From Polysphondylium violaceum (taxonomy: Eukaryota; Evosea; Eumycetozoa; Dictyosteliales; Dictyosteliaceae): DNA of 23,887 bases. The DNA is taken from NCBI GenBank assembly GCA_000277445.1, contig AJWJ01000368.1:1-23887 (forward strand). Direction: 5' to 3'. The position numbers and the translations under genes were made by a program. The notes below the pieces were generated by a model. The model worked only from the letters and a program-made list of their open reading frames with translations, made no database searches and was not told where the DNA came from. Positions 11,880 to 22,503 of this stretch are shown in pieces (position 1 is the first letter of the stretch; every line of letters begins with the position of its first letter).

Positions 11880-11916
11880 AGAATACATAAGCTGTATTCT
11901 TTTTTTTTTTTTTTTT
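11880..11916 (+). repeat. Hairpin followed by T17 run
   Basis: AGAATACA (11880-11887), five-base loop, then TGTATTCT (11893-11900), a perfect 8-bp stem that runs straight into 17 T residues (11900-11916). This looks like a bacterial-type or Pol III-like end signal, but T runs are common here and no RNA gene upstream is evident. Confidence 0.35.
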
Positions 11917-12121
11917 CATTTCCATTTTATTGGTTAAGTCTAGAATAGAAAATTTGAAAAAATAGATTAAAGAATACAATATGAGGTGTACAGGTTTGAA
12001 TTAATATTATTATTTTTGTTTTTGTTTTTTTTAAAAATTATTTGTTTTGTTTTGTTTTTTCAATTTTATCTAGATAAACGAAAAAAACAAAAGACAAACA
12101 AATAAAATGTTAAATTCAAAT

Positions 12122-13160
12122 TTAGTTTCTGTTACCAATAGCAGAACCAATTTGGCTTGAAAGATTCTTTCTCTTTTCAAGTTCAGAACCACCAACAGAG
12201 CTGTGAAGAGTGTCAACGACTTCTTTGGTCTTTCCGAAATAAATAGTCTCCAAGGTGAGTCTTAATTTAGATTCCATATCTTCGACCATTTTACCAATGT
12301 TTACGATATGAGTATCGACTGCAGAGACTGGGACGTTCTTCTTTTCTTGTCTGGTTAAACTACCGGCAAGATTGATCTTACCAGTGGCATCATTTTCAGT
12401 TTCAATTGATAACATAACGGTTGAAATTAATTTATATGATGGATCTCCTTTTTTGTTTTCAGTGACTTCAACAACGTGAATTGAATCCCAAGTACCTCTC
12501 ATTGGTTGACCTTTTTTAGATTGATCTTGAGCTATTTATTTTATATAGATAGATATATTAATAACTTTTCTTTTTTCTTTTCTTCTCTTCTATTTAATGT
12601 ACAACATCTACAAATCATCTATTTATATTAAAACTTACTTTTCTTCATAAGAATAACAGCAGCAAAACCTTCTTCTAAATCCCAACAGTAGACTGAAGAG
12701 ACACCACCTTCAAAATATAAATTAAGATAGATTTCAAAAACTTCGTTGGCTTGAATTTCAATTTCTCTTAATTTTGGAGATGGGAGAGCACAATCACTCA
12801 AGGGTGGATCGTATTTGTTTGACCATGGTGATCTAAAAGCAAATATATATTAATATCTACAATTACATAACAACACAACAAAAAACAGTACTGCGCGCAG
12901 TACAATCAATCGGTGTGTAGCGTGTGTGTGTGTATTTATAATTACCTATATGAATCAGCATCTCTATTGTAGTCGCACAACAAATAATCTTTCTTTGAGA
13001 TTGGATCAAAGGCAACCTTGAGTGGTTGATCAACAGCTGATAATAAATCATCAGTGAGATCTGGTACCAAATCAATGAGACCAGCTAAATTATCTTCGAT
13101 TTGAGAAGGTGGTAATCTTCTCATTAAATCAAGAGCAGCATTTAATTGACGTTCAGTCAT
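12122..13160 (-). CDS. acpA: F-actin capping protein subunit beta (CapZ beta / Cap32)
   Basis: Three exons, 13160-12946, 12832-12639 and 12531-12122, with introns 12833-12945 (113 bp) and 12532-12638 (107 bp). The product is 272 aa, the family's usual length. Exon 1 has the hallmark start [16 protein letters not shown] and [15 protein letters not shown]; exon 2 continues [19 protein letters not shown], then [22 protein letters not shown]; exon 3 has [17 protein letters not shown], and [19 protein letters not shown] with the tentacle helix at the C-terminus. CapZ beta pairs with the alpha subunit to cap actin barbed ends in the cortex. Split codons (AG|A and A|CT) keep frame at both junctions. 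The symbol follows D. discoideum use as I recall it. Both introns are longer than the 59-75 bp norm of this window. Confidence 0.97.
12888..12903. repeat. 16-bp perfect GC-rich palindrome in capping protein intron 1
   Basis: GTACTGCGCGCAGTAC equals its own reverse complement over all 16 bases. It sits in the otherwise AT-rich intron 12833-12945, next to a short TG/CA repeat (about 12910-12935). GCGCGC is seen only here and at about 20514-20519 in the non-coding DNA of the window. Confidence 0.6.
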
Positions 13161-13614
13161 CTTGTTTTCTGTTATACAAAAAAGATAAATATATTAAAAA
13201 AAAAAAAAAAGATATTGTACAAAAAAAAAATAGGTGATAATATGAAGTGAAAGAGATGGGGTTTTATTGAAAAATAAAAATCTAAAAAAAAAAAAAAAAA
13301 AAATTTAAAAAAAAAAGGCAAAAACTCTGTGAAGCAATAAAAAATTTGGCTGTGTTTTTTTTATGAAAACTTTGTTGTGGTGGGGCACATGTGCAGGAAG
13401 CGAAAATGGAACTCCGTATTTTGGATACACAAATAGAGCGAGACGAATAAATGTTGATCTACTTACTAGATAGATATTCGTTTGCCGGCTTTCGTGTATC
13501 CAAGTGAGAAATTGATCAGTCCATTCTATCTTATTTCATTATCTAATAAAATAATAATTATTTGTCGTTGAGTATATCTATCGCATTTATTTGTTGATTT
13601 ATTTATTTATTTAT
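13161..13614. other. Intergenic region upstream of the capping protein gene
   Basis: 454 bp between the capping protein start and the RPA43 stop. Near the capping protein it is A-rich homopolymer (13195-13315). The rest is more complex: a perfect 10-bp palindrome GCACATGTGC (13385-13394, E-box-like core) in a G-rich setting, then the long inverted repeat 13421-13503. RPA43 polyadenylation signals (repeated AATAAA on the minus strand, about 13595-13617) lie at the right end. Confidence 0.75.
13421..13503. repeat. Imperfect 29-bp inverted repeat (hairpin)
   Basis: The arms 13421-13449 and 13475-13503 are equal in length and pair without gaps. The outer ten bases (TTGGATACAC/GTGTATCCAA) and inner seven (ACGAATA/TATTCGT) are perfect and the middle is mostly mismatched, about 20 of 29 in all. 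The 25-base loop contains its own small inverted pair ATCTA/TAGAT (13457-13461 and 13467-13471). It lies about 260-340 bp upstream of the capping protein ATG. It could be a regulatory site or a small hairpin RNA; neither is shown. Confidence 0.55.
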
Positions 13615-14760
13615 TTATTTAGATTTTTTCTTTTTCTTTTTATCACTTTCAGATTCAGATGATGAGGAATCTGATGATGAAGAGTCTGATGATGATTTTT
13701 TAGATGATTTCTTTACATTTTTAGTTGAGGCTTGTTTTGTGGTTTTGGCTTTCTTTTTCTTTCTTTCATCTTCACTTTCAGATGATGATTCTGATGAAGA
13801 AGAGTCACTTGATGACGATGCTGATTCAGATTCAGATGATGATGAATCAGATTCAGATTCAGAATCAGAGTCTTTCTTTCTCTTTTTACTGTCTTGTTCT
13901 TTATCGTCAGATGATGACTCTGCTTTACTGCTTGTAGGAGTTGATTCTTTACTTGGTGTAGCAGCTGATGCTTCATTTGATTTATTTGGTGTTTGTTGTT
14001 GTTTGTTATTTTTAGTTGGTGTTTTGTTATTACTATAGTTATTGCTAAACTCTGCATTTTCGTCAAATCCAATAATACCAGTTGAGCTATCTGTCATATC
14101 ACCTTGAATTGAAATATTGTGTCTATCAGCACTTACACTATAGATAAATGAAAAAGTTAATATAAACATTGTACTTGATCTATACAATAGACTCTCATTA
14201 ATAATCCCTTACTCTAAGACTTTAAAAGCAATCTTTGTACCAACAGATATCTTGGCTTTACTTTGTTTCTTTACAAACATATTTGCACTATGATCAAAAA
14301 CAAAATCTTTGGGTATACTTGTTTTGGGGATTGAGGCTGAAATAATTCCAAAAACTAATAAAGAGATATGAGTTGATGAAACTCTCTTTACAACACCATC
14401 TGTAGTGTTATTTAAATATTAGTATTTATATCATATGATATATAACATCTTGAAACACATACTTAATAATAAACCATTGAATGGTTTAAATACTAAGAAC
14501 TTTACTTGAATATTGATTCCCAAGTAAGGACTGTCGTAAAAGATCTTTGCTTCTTTATCAGTGTGAACAATGTCGTAGTAAGAGATAATGATACCGTCCA
14601 ATTCCTTTTTGTATCTGAAAATAAGACGATCTAACATTGCCTTTGTACCATTACAAAGACTGCCAGTGTCCATTGGTGGCAATTGAAGATTGAGTTTGAC
14701 TCTTACTTCTTCAAAGCAATTTTCAATTGGTTGAAATAGTGTTGGTGATGTTGATTTCAT
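13615..14760 (-). CDS. rpa43: RNA polymerase I subunit RPA43 (POLR1F/TWISTNB)
   Basis: Three exons, 14760-14463, 14399-14213 and 14137-13615, with introns 14400-14462 (63 bp) and 14138-14212 (75 bp). The product is 335 aa. The N-terminal half is the Rpb7-like dimerisation region: LDGIIISYYDIVHTD, then IFYDSPYLGINIQVKFLVFKP. The OB-fold follows, encoded mainly by exon 2: NGVVKRVSSTHISLLVFG, then ISASIPK, close to human GIVNKVSSSHIGCLVHGCFNASIPK; it closes in exon 3 with VSADRHNISIQGDM. After about residue 200 the protein becomes a disordered tail of Asn/Lys/Thr, then blocks of Ser/Asp/Glu and Lys ending KKKKKSK. RPA43 with RPA14-type partners forms the Pol I stalk that contacts Rrn3/TIF-IA in rDNA transcription; this role is by homology. 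The polyadenylation signal AATAAA repeats just after the stop. Confidence 0.93.
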
Positions 14761-15006
14761 TTTAAAACTAATCTATATCTATATCTATATCCACCGATAT
14801 ATTATCACTTTTAGCAAAACAAAATAAAAAGTATCATAAAAAAAATTTCCTCGTTTTTCGTTTTTTTTTTTTTTTTATTTTTGAATTTTTTTTTTTTATT
14901 TTACAGATTTTTTTTCAGGATGATTGGTCATTTAGGATTAATTTTGATGAAGAGGATTGTCAAATAAAAGTAATGTTTAAATTTTGAAAAGATTGGAATG
15001 ATTTTA
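14761..15006. other. Short intergenic region, RPA43 promoter / CEP192 3' end
   Basis: 246 bp dominated by T tracts (about 14858-14878, 14886-14898, 14908-14915). No gene or clear structure seen. A minus-strand AATAAA (15003-15008) overlaps the CEP192 stop codon and may be its polyadenylation signal. Confidence 0.7.
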
Positions 15007-18000
15007 TTATTTACAAATTCCAACAAGTTTGGATTCAGCATAGATGATAGGGTCATCAAATTTAGGGATTGACTCAACAAATATTTTCTGAGAAAATGAG
15101 CCTGTTTTGGTTGGTTGGAAGGCAATGGGGATTTTAGTCGAGGTTTGAGGTGCCAATGTGATTTCGGGATGATTGTGCGAGAATGGTGCATAGAGTAGAG
15201 ATAATTTGACATTGATGGGTGTCACAGAGGCATTGGATAACAATATCTTTTGAATTGCCCTTGTGCCCTGTTTGGTCTCAAATGTTTCGGGCTCCTGGAA
15301 AAATAAAATTGGATTGGCTTTCGATGGTGGTGTATGTGCTTTGATTTCCTCCATTTTTGGTTGTTGTCGTTCGTCGTTGTGAGAGATATGGATATGATTG
15401 TGACGATATTGATAGGATGGTGGTTGTGTTTGGTTGGGTTTAAAGTTTGATGATGACGAGGTGGCGGTGGGTTGATATTGAGATTGTGATTGAGGGTTTG
15501 GTTTAGAAGGTTTGTGTTTGGAATCTTCAAACGAGGGTAGTAAATTATTTGATTCTTTGAGTTTGGATTTATCGAGTTGAGTCGATGGTGGTGTTGCTGC
15601 TGGTTTCTTTAATATTGATCTCAAAGCTTCATCTGGTTGATTATGGAAATGATTTACTCGGACCTGACTCTTTTCAGGTTTAAATGGCGATGAGGTGTTG
15701 AGATCAATTTCAGAGAGTCCAAAATTTCTTGAGCTAAAAGAAACATTAGAGACTGATGGATTAAAAGCCACTGATGGAGATCTAGCGGTTTCTTTGATGG
15801 TGGTGGTAGTGGCAGTGGTTGTTGGTATTGATCCATTACCCAAAGATGGATTACCAATAATTGGATTAATGGTGATTGTTTGAATGTGTTCGCCAAAAAG
15901 CTCAAGATCATCGTGTTCAAAATTCTTCAAATTGACTTCATCTTCAAGGCCATCATTGATATCATACCAGTCTTGTTCATACTTGAAGCCATCCTCAAAG
16001 AGGAAGTCAGTCAATATGTTTTCCTTGTTGATGTCGTCTCTGTCGACTCCTTTTCTCGCACGTTGTCTGGCAATTTCATCACCAATAAAGAATTTAAATT
16101 TACCATAGGATATGGTCGACGAGTTGGAGTTGATGATAGGTTTGTCTGGCGAGTTGGGCTGAATGGTGTATCTCAGATCATACTTGGCACCCACAGGCAA
16201 CACAATCGAGTCGGGGAAAACAGTGACTGTTGAGTTGGGATATGATCCAATACTCTTGATAAAACCAGGTCTTTGGCCAGTGTTTTTCACAGTGATTGTG
16301 CAAGAGAGACTCTTGTCCTCGGCAGAGTGGGGCTTGTTGATATAGAGCACGTATTTATTGTCGTTGTCTAATCTGAGCGAAGAGATGATGTCTATCTTTG
16401 CCTTGCCACCGTATCCCCTAATAGGGAGTTTGAATATAAACTTGTCATAGTGACTCTCAAAGCTGATGATGGCTTTGTGACAGGCGACATCCAATGGCGT
16501 GTAGGTGATCTCTACTTGACGGGAGGAGTCTGGCAAGACCAATACATTGGGATCAGATACACTAAAATAGCTACTCTTGTTGTCACTGCCAATTTGCGAT
16601 ATACTGGCTTTCAAATGCAAGCTCTTGGCAAAGGTGCTTGTGAGGGTGATGAGCAATGTCTTTGATTCGCCCAACTTGACACCACCAAAGCTAATGACCT
16701 TTCTATTGCAATAAAGTGAAGGTGTCTTTGAAATTGATTTGTGATGAAGTAGTTCATTCTCGTCTTGATGGAACACAAGACTGTCGTTATTGAGTTGATA
16801 GTCACCTGTTGGTGGTGAGACTGTAGTTGAGGAAGAGGAGGGAGAGGTGTAGTCGTCTATGTTGTTATTGGCATGAGAATAGGGTCTTCGAATGAATGAG
16901 GGTTGTGGTGGCGAAGACGATGGATAGATTTCAGATATTTGATCAATGACACCATGGAGACCGATATTGATCTTTTGGTTAGTTAGCTCTGGTGTGGCAA
17001 TTAAGAGTGCAGCACGGTAGGGATAGATATTGTTGGTGGCATGATAGGTAATCTTTAGGTTGATGGAAGAGTTTGGAGCAATTGTAAATCTTTCAGGTAC
17101 AACTGAAAATATATCTGGTAGAGTGGAACTACACTCAACAACAATTGATTCAGATGTTGGATTATAGATTGGTAATCTCTCTATTGGATCCACTTGCTTT
17201 CTCTCTTCATAGACAAACTTTATTCCACTGTCCAATACAAAGTTTGACACCTTGAGTGGCATCGATGAAGGTTGGATCACTGGGAGGAAAGGAGGTGGTG
17301 ATGGGGCGGTGGTAGCCTGTCTGTTGTTATCAACATAGGGACTTGTATTATTTGAAGAGGTGGGCGATACAACAGGTGATGGTACACTTTGGTCTACCTT
17401 TGGTTGGAACTGTCCTGCGCTAGTCATACCAATGGCAGTAGAATCAACAATGGTTGGTGAAGGAATTAACTTGTTGTTGTGTCTCTTGGGATCGTTGATG
17501 ATAGGACTACCGATACTTGAATGACTGTTTAGTACAGATGCCACCAATTGGACTATTTTCTTTTGGCCAGTTACACTGTCAGTAATGATCACTTGACCAT
17601 TGTATTTGATTTGCTGGGGAAGAGAAAACTTTAATGTCACCTGATCATTCACTGTCTTTTCATAAGAGAATCCTTCACCTGTGCACTCAAACAACAGTTT
17701 ATGGTTATCATTGAATTGCACTGGACAATTTGATTCAATGGGTTGATATTTCACAGAGGTGCCCATATCCAACACCATATAGTTGTACAGGAGATCAATG
17801 TCATTGTATATTGAATCGGATGGTTTGCCGACGATTGGAATGCAAAGAGTGGCAACAATACGCTCTTCAACATCCACAACATAGTCTGTACTCTTTTTCT
17901 TGCTTGTATTCACAACGTTGTCTTGGGCAGATGTACAGAGTAATGTAAGTGCGCAATGATGTTCAACACTGTGATCATTTTCAATAAAATATGGACTATA

Positions 18001-20382
18001 CTCTACTTGCAGTGTGATTGTCGAGCTTGGTTTAATTAGAATCATTGATTGTGAAGAGGATAGTTTATCGGGTAATATTAAATTAAAGAATTTCTTGTGT
18101 TTACCACCTATGGAATGGTTGGCCAACAATACACTTTGTGAATGAGGATTGGTAATGACCAAATCTTTCTTTAATGACCATCCTATTTCACATGAATCAA
18201 ATTCAAGCTTCTTTTCAACAATTAAAACTGGATATCTTATTATACTATTATTTATACCATTGTTGTTTATATTGTTTTCAACAGTAGCAACTACTTGATT
18301 AACTTTTTGTTGTTGTTGGTTTTGTTGATTATTATTATTACCATGACTGGCAGGAGCATTATTTCTTGAACTTGATTTATCATTAACTATTGGAACATTG
18401 GCGGGCTTAGGTTGAGTAGGTTGATGTTGGGGCTGTTGTTGAATGTGAGTTGGTTTAGGTTGTGATTGTTGTTGAGTGGGTTTTGGTTGAGTAGGTTGGT
18501 GCTGAGATTGTTGAATGGGCCTTGGTTGAGTAGGCTGTTGTACGTGATTTGGCTTGGGTTGTGATTGTTGTTGAATAGGTTTTGGTTGAGTAGGTTGGTG
18601 TTGAGATTGAGTTTGTTTAGGTTGAGTTGGTGGAGTAGGTTGAGTCAGTTGAGTTGGCTGTTTATGTTGTTGAATATACTTTTCAGAAAGCTTTTTATAG
18701 GATTCATGATCCAATCCAGTTCTTTCCGGTGTAAATCCAATAAAAGATGATTGGGTAGGAATTATAAACGATGGGTCATTGCTTGCCTGTGTATGAATGG
18801 TTTCATTGTGCTCTTGTTGTTCTTGTTGTTCTTGTTGATATTGTTGATTTTCATCGTAATCTTGTTGCTCTTCTTGGTATTGTTGTTGATCAACAACAGT
18901 ATCCCTACGCATTGATTGGTTTACAGAATCATTATGATAACTATCATTAAATATTGGACGATGGTTTCCGTTAAAAGAACTACCAGATATTGTACCAATG
19001 AAGGGTGAACGTGATTGGAAATATGATCCAGGTGTTTTTGCTTCACCGCTTGTATTGATTAAAATATTTGGATCACCATTGGTGCTCATATGACTGGTAT
19101 TTAATGGCTCATGTTGTTGATTATGTACCTCTTGTTGTTGTTCTTCTTCCTCTTCTTGATAATGTTGTTCTGGTGAATAGATAAGTGATTGATCCGAGGT
19201 TGAGTTTATTAAATTACCTGTCTGACTAAATCTATTCTCAAATCTTTGATTACTACTGCCATAAAATTGGTTATCTGTCATATCAATATCTGTTATTATT
19301 TTAACATGCAACGATATTAGTCACTTTGTATCAATCATTGTAATTAATGCAAACTTACTTGGTTGTGAAACATTAAAAGAAAAACTAGAATCACGGAAAC
19401 TATGTTCTAACTGAGGTTCACCAATGGGCGATGCGGTTGGTCGATATTCTTGATACTGTCTTTGTTGCTGCTCTTGCTCATAGAGCTCTTGTTGTCTTTT
19501 TTGTTGCTCTATTTGTTGTCTTTGTAACTCTTCTTTTTGTTTTTGTTCAGCTGATCGAGCATATCTTGCAATAAAGCTATCTTGAGATAATCTTTTGTTT
19601 TGTGATCTAAGGGATTCAATCAAACTTCTTTGTTTATCCAATTCGATATTCTGATACTCTTCCTCTGTGATCCTGTGTTGACTATTGGTACCATTTCTAA
19701 TCACTGTGCCAGTAGATGTATTTGATGCAGAGGGATTAAAAGCATAGGGTTGCTCACGTTGTGACGATGACGATGTCGATGCCATACCATTGAACTGTGT
19801 AGTTGCTGTAGGATTGAATTGAGACGACACACCGTTAAACTGCGTGGTTGCCGATGGATTAAACTGTGACGAGGCACCATTAAACTGAGTAGTTGCCGAT
19901 GGATTGAATCCATTTCCATTTGCCGGCGTTGTTGGTGCTCTGTATTGTGATTGTGTTGTTGTTGTTGTTGTTGTTGTTGTTGGGATATATGTTGATTGGC
20001 GATACTCGTCAGCACCGTGATACACACCAGCCCCTAGCGGTGACTGAGGCTGTTGTGTATGTTGGGGAATAAAAGAGTCTACGAGAAATGAATGTTTTGA
20101 GTCATTTGTCAGATTGCCAATATAACTGTAATTATCCTGAGTAGTTGTGTCGAGGGTGTCATTGACAAATGGTCTATTTCTGTCCAACTGCACTCTATTG
20201 CTGTCTGATGATATTCTAGACACAAAATAATTATCATCATCATCAGCCTGACCATCTCTGAATCTGTGCAAATCCCCAAAATCATTTGTCAATGCGGTAG
20301 CATAATGATCGAGAAATTTTGTATTTAAAGGTGAAGTTGGTTGAAATGCTGAAAATGGATTGGGGTGATGGTTATCTGTCAT
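15007..20382 (-). CDS. cep192: CEP192/SPD-2 centrosomal scaffold protein
   Basis: Two exons, 20382-19359 and 19289-15007, with a 69-bp intron (19290-19358, GTAAGT donor; split codon A|AT gives Asn 342). The product is 1768 aa. Residues 1-670 are low complexity: three 15-residue FNPxATTQFNG repeats, a Gln-rich coiled-coil-like stretch (about 245-325), and QPTQPKP repeats (about 550-640). Several beta-rich ASH/PapD-like domains follow at about 690-775 and 1017-1123. The SPD-2 hallmark block is at about 1195-1425: VISFGGVKLGESKTLLITL, then LPIRGYGGKAKIDI, ITVKNTGQRPGFIKSIG and GDEIARQRARKG, which parallel human IPLSGYGGTSNL, FSVRNTGSRAAFVKAVG and GDEISRQQYRRA. A last ASH-like domain ends the protein. 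CEP192 recruits and anchors pericentriolar material; dictyostelids use it in their centriole-free layered centrosome. The frame-keeping splice and the tiny gap argue for one gene, but see the repeated ATG finding. Confidence 0.88.
18404..18663. repeat. Degenerate QPTQPKP-coding repeat in CEP192
   Basis: On the minus strand this stretch encodes imperfect tandem copies of Q-P-T-Q-P-K-P alternating with QQQSQPKP and HIQQQ. It gives a proline/glutamine-rich linker between the low-complexity N-terminus and the first ASH-like domain. The units vary, so it is an old rather than a freshly expanded array. Confidence 0.85.
19774..19908. repeat. Three 45-bp tandem repeats in CEP192 exon 1
   Basis: Three in-frame units (19908-19864, 19863-19819, 19818-about 19774) each encode FNP[S/T]ATTQFNG followed by [A/V/M][S/A]S and, in the first two, Q. 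Third-codon positions differ between units while the protein is nearly unchanged, which suggests the repeat is maintained. A Thr run coded by GTT/ACA repeats lies nearby (about 19954-19981). Confidence 0.88.
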
Positions 20383-21145
20383 GTTTCTTACTATTACTAT
20401 ACTATATTAATTATTCTACTCTATTCATCACCAATCACTATTATTTGTCTTTAGCAGAAATGAAAAAAAAAAAAAAAAAAGAAACTTTTCCTCTGGTTTT
20501 TTTTTAAAAAAAAGCGCGCACTTTTTCTTGGCTCACCCATAGATATATATATAAATATTTGTATGGTCATTCTTATAGGACTACGGTAGATTGTTAAAAG
20601 TATTCTTTGAATACCAAAAAAGTGGAGCTTCTAAATGAGTGAGTATGAGTACATACTTCCTATGGAACAAACTCTCTATGGCATAACCTTCCAATTAACT
20701 TTGGTAGCTATTGATTGCCATATAGGTTTAATTAGGGGTTTATGGATTATAACCAAAGAAATAATAATACGAAATAAACTCAAAGAGAAGCAAAACAACA
20801 GTAATAATATTTTAAGGTTTAAAAAAATACAATTTATTGGTCACACAAAAAAGATTGAGTGATTGAAAATGGAATGTAAATTTTTTGTAGTGAGAGGTTG
20901 AACCTTTTTCAACATACTATTATTTAGAAAATGAAAAAAATAAATGAAATTTAAACTGGCAAATTGATTGTTATTATAATTGTTATTATTACTACTATTA
21001 TTGGTCGACTACTACTATGATTTACAAGATTGGTTTGGGTTTGGTTGGGATGTGTTGTTGTTGAGTGGTGCTTGAGTTGGAATAGATGGATTTAATTTAA
21101 AATTGTGATTATTGATTATTATTTAAAAGTATACATTTATAATTA
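20383..21145. other. Intergenic region upstream of CEP192, downstream of G-alpha
   Basis: 763 bp. Near CEP192 are A and T tracts, then GCGCGC (20514-20519). From about 20521 to 20790 the sequence is more complex than its surroundings: CACCCATAG (20535-20543) followed by a TATA-like run (20545-20560), a palindrome GTATTC-ttt-GAATAC (20600-20614), and a 60-bp inverted pair CTTTGGT/ACCAAAG (20699-20705 and 20752-20758). A plus-strand 75-codon frame (20635-20862) has no recognisable content; I do not call it a gene. Confidence 0.65.
20535..20560 (+). promoter_or_regulatory. Possible DUSE-like element plus TATA run
   Basis: CACCCATAG is a near match to the Dictyostelium upstream sequence element of small RNA genes as I recall it (ACCCATAA), and a TATA-like stretch follows at once. 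It is the only such pairing I noticed in the window. I could not identify the small RNA expected some 60 bp downstream, and the 11-nt class I RNA motif is absent. Confidence 0.2.
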
Positions 21146-22503
21146 TTAAAAATGAATTTTAAGCATAGTATTCATAATATTTCTTCTAACGGCATCGAAA
21201 ACAACATTGATATTTTCAGTATCGGTAGCAGTGGTGACATGAGCAACCACAGTACGACCAGCTGGAACTGCAGAGAAATATTTGTTACGAATAAATTCCA
21301 AACCCTTTTCATAGTTGAAGCCACCTTGGTAGTCTGGGAAAACATTGGATAATGGAGCCTTGAGGATCTTTTCTCTGAATAAATCGTTTTTGTTTAAGAA
21401 TAAAACAAAGGTGGTCATCTTGAAAAATGGATTATTAATGATTTCAGTCCAAAGTTTGAGGGAATCGTGCATTCTGTTTTGTTCTTCATCTTCAACGAGG
21501 TTCATATCATAGTCACCCAAAGCGACACAAAAGATAATTGTCTTTACATCTTCGAAATAGTGAATCCACTTTCTACGTTCATTCTTTTGTCCACCTACAT
21601 CTAAAAGTTTGAAATTGATACTGTCGACAGTAAATTCTGTTTCTTTCATACCAGTGGTTCTTTGACGACACTTGAGGATATCTTCTTGGGTTGGTACGTA
21701 ATTTTCACTAGCAATACGCTCAATGTTTTTCAAGCAATAGCCAGCAACCTCTGGTAAATTGAATTCGCTACTCTTTAAAAATGCAGTTTGAATAGCTGAA
21801 TCTTTCCATATTGTATCAATTTCAACACCAATTTGTGGAGTCAATGGTAATTCAAATGGATTGATTTCTGAGTAATATTCAACTTTATCCTAAAATATTA
21901 TAAATTAAATTGATTAAATTAGAATTGAGGCCCATTAAAAAAAAAAAAACAAAAAAAACAACAAAAAAAAAAAACGATAAAATTGGTGCAGGCCACACAA
22001 TCTCGTTGAATTTTTTTTTTTTCAAGTCGCAATCTGGCTTGAAAACCAAAAATGGGATTATGTTGTGATTAATGTCGATGTGCCAATCATTGCGTTGATG
22101 GATGGGATTTGGGACAAAGAAAAAAAAATTTTCAAAATTTTTTTGTAGTGACGCACTATTGATTGGATGTTGATGATTGAGATATGAATTAACACTATAA
22201 AGAATTAATATTTACCTTGAGGGAAGCATCAACTTCAACGCCATATCTTGAAGTGTTACGAATTAAAAGTTGAATACATGATAAAACATTGCTGTGCATA
22301 ATTTCTTTAAATTGACCAATTTCTTTATCATCAAAACCTTTGCTGTGAATTAAACGCATTTGTTTGGCAATGGTTGATTTACCAGAGTCACCAGCACCTA
22401 ATAATAAAAGTTTGATTTCTTTTTCAGCTTGCTTTCTGTCAAGAGCAAGATCTTTTTCTATAGTCTTGCTGGCTTTTGATTCTGTACTAACGTTGCAACC
22501 CAT
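21146..22503 (-). CDS. Heterotrimeric G protein alpha subunit
   Basis: Two exons, 22503-22216 and 21889-21146, with a 326-bp phase-0 intron (21890-22215; AAG|GTAAAT donor, TTTTAG acceptor). The product is 343 aa. The N-terminus MGCNVS fits N-myristoylation at Gly2 with palmitoylation at Cys3. Nucleotide motifs are complete: G1 GAGDSGKST (36-44), switch [12 protein letters not shown] with the catalytic Arg, G3/switch [14 protein letters not shown] with the catalytic Gln, G4 NKND, and G5 TTATDT. The C-terminus LKIHF has no Cys at position -4, so pertussis toxin modification is not expected. G1 has Asp where most animal subunits have Glu. G-alpha subunits couple seven-helix receptors to effectors; in dictyostelids they serve chemotaxis and development. 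I cannot assign it to a numbered Dictyostelium subunit. Downstream is a T/A-rich 3' region. Confidence 0.96.

Larger units (their letters stand above)
11341..12121. other. Intergenic region upstream of the Cys-motif gene
   Basis: 781 bp without a gene, holding the presumed promoter of the Cys-motif gene and the 3' end of the capping protein gene. It contains the imperfect tandem duplication at 11511-11610, an 11-bp inverted repeat (11689-11699 against 11737-11747, one G-T mismatch that would be a G-U pair in RNA), a hairpin with a T17 run (11880-11916), one TGAGGTG (11982-11988) and T-rich tracts at 12015-12060. Confidence 0.75.

Noticed and set aside
13739-14038. Acidic plus-strand frame rich in Asp and Ser
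   Set aside because: Antisense of the Ser/Asp/Glu-coding tail of RPA43; low complexity only.
20635-20862. 75-codon plus-strand frame
   Set aside because: No domain, no conserved feature and no splice or promoter evidence beyond weak signals; kept only as part of a non-coding observation.
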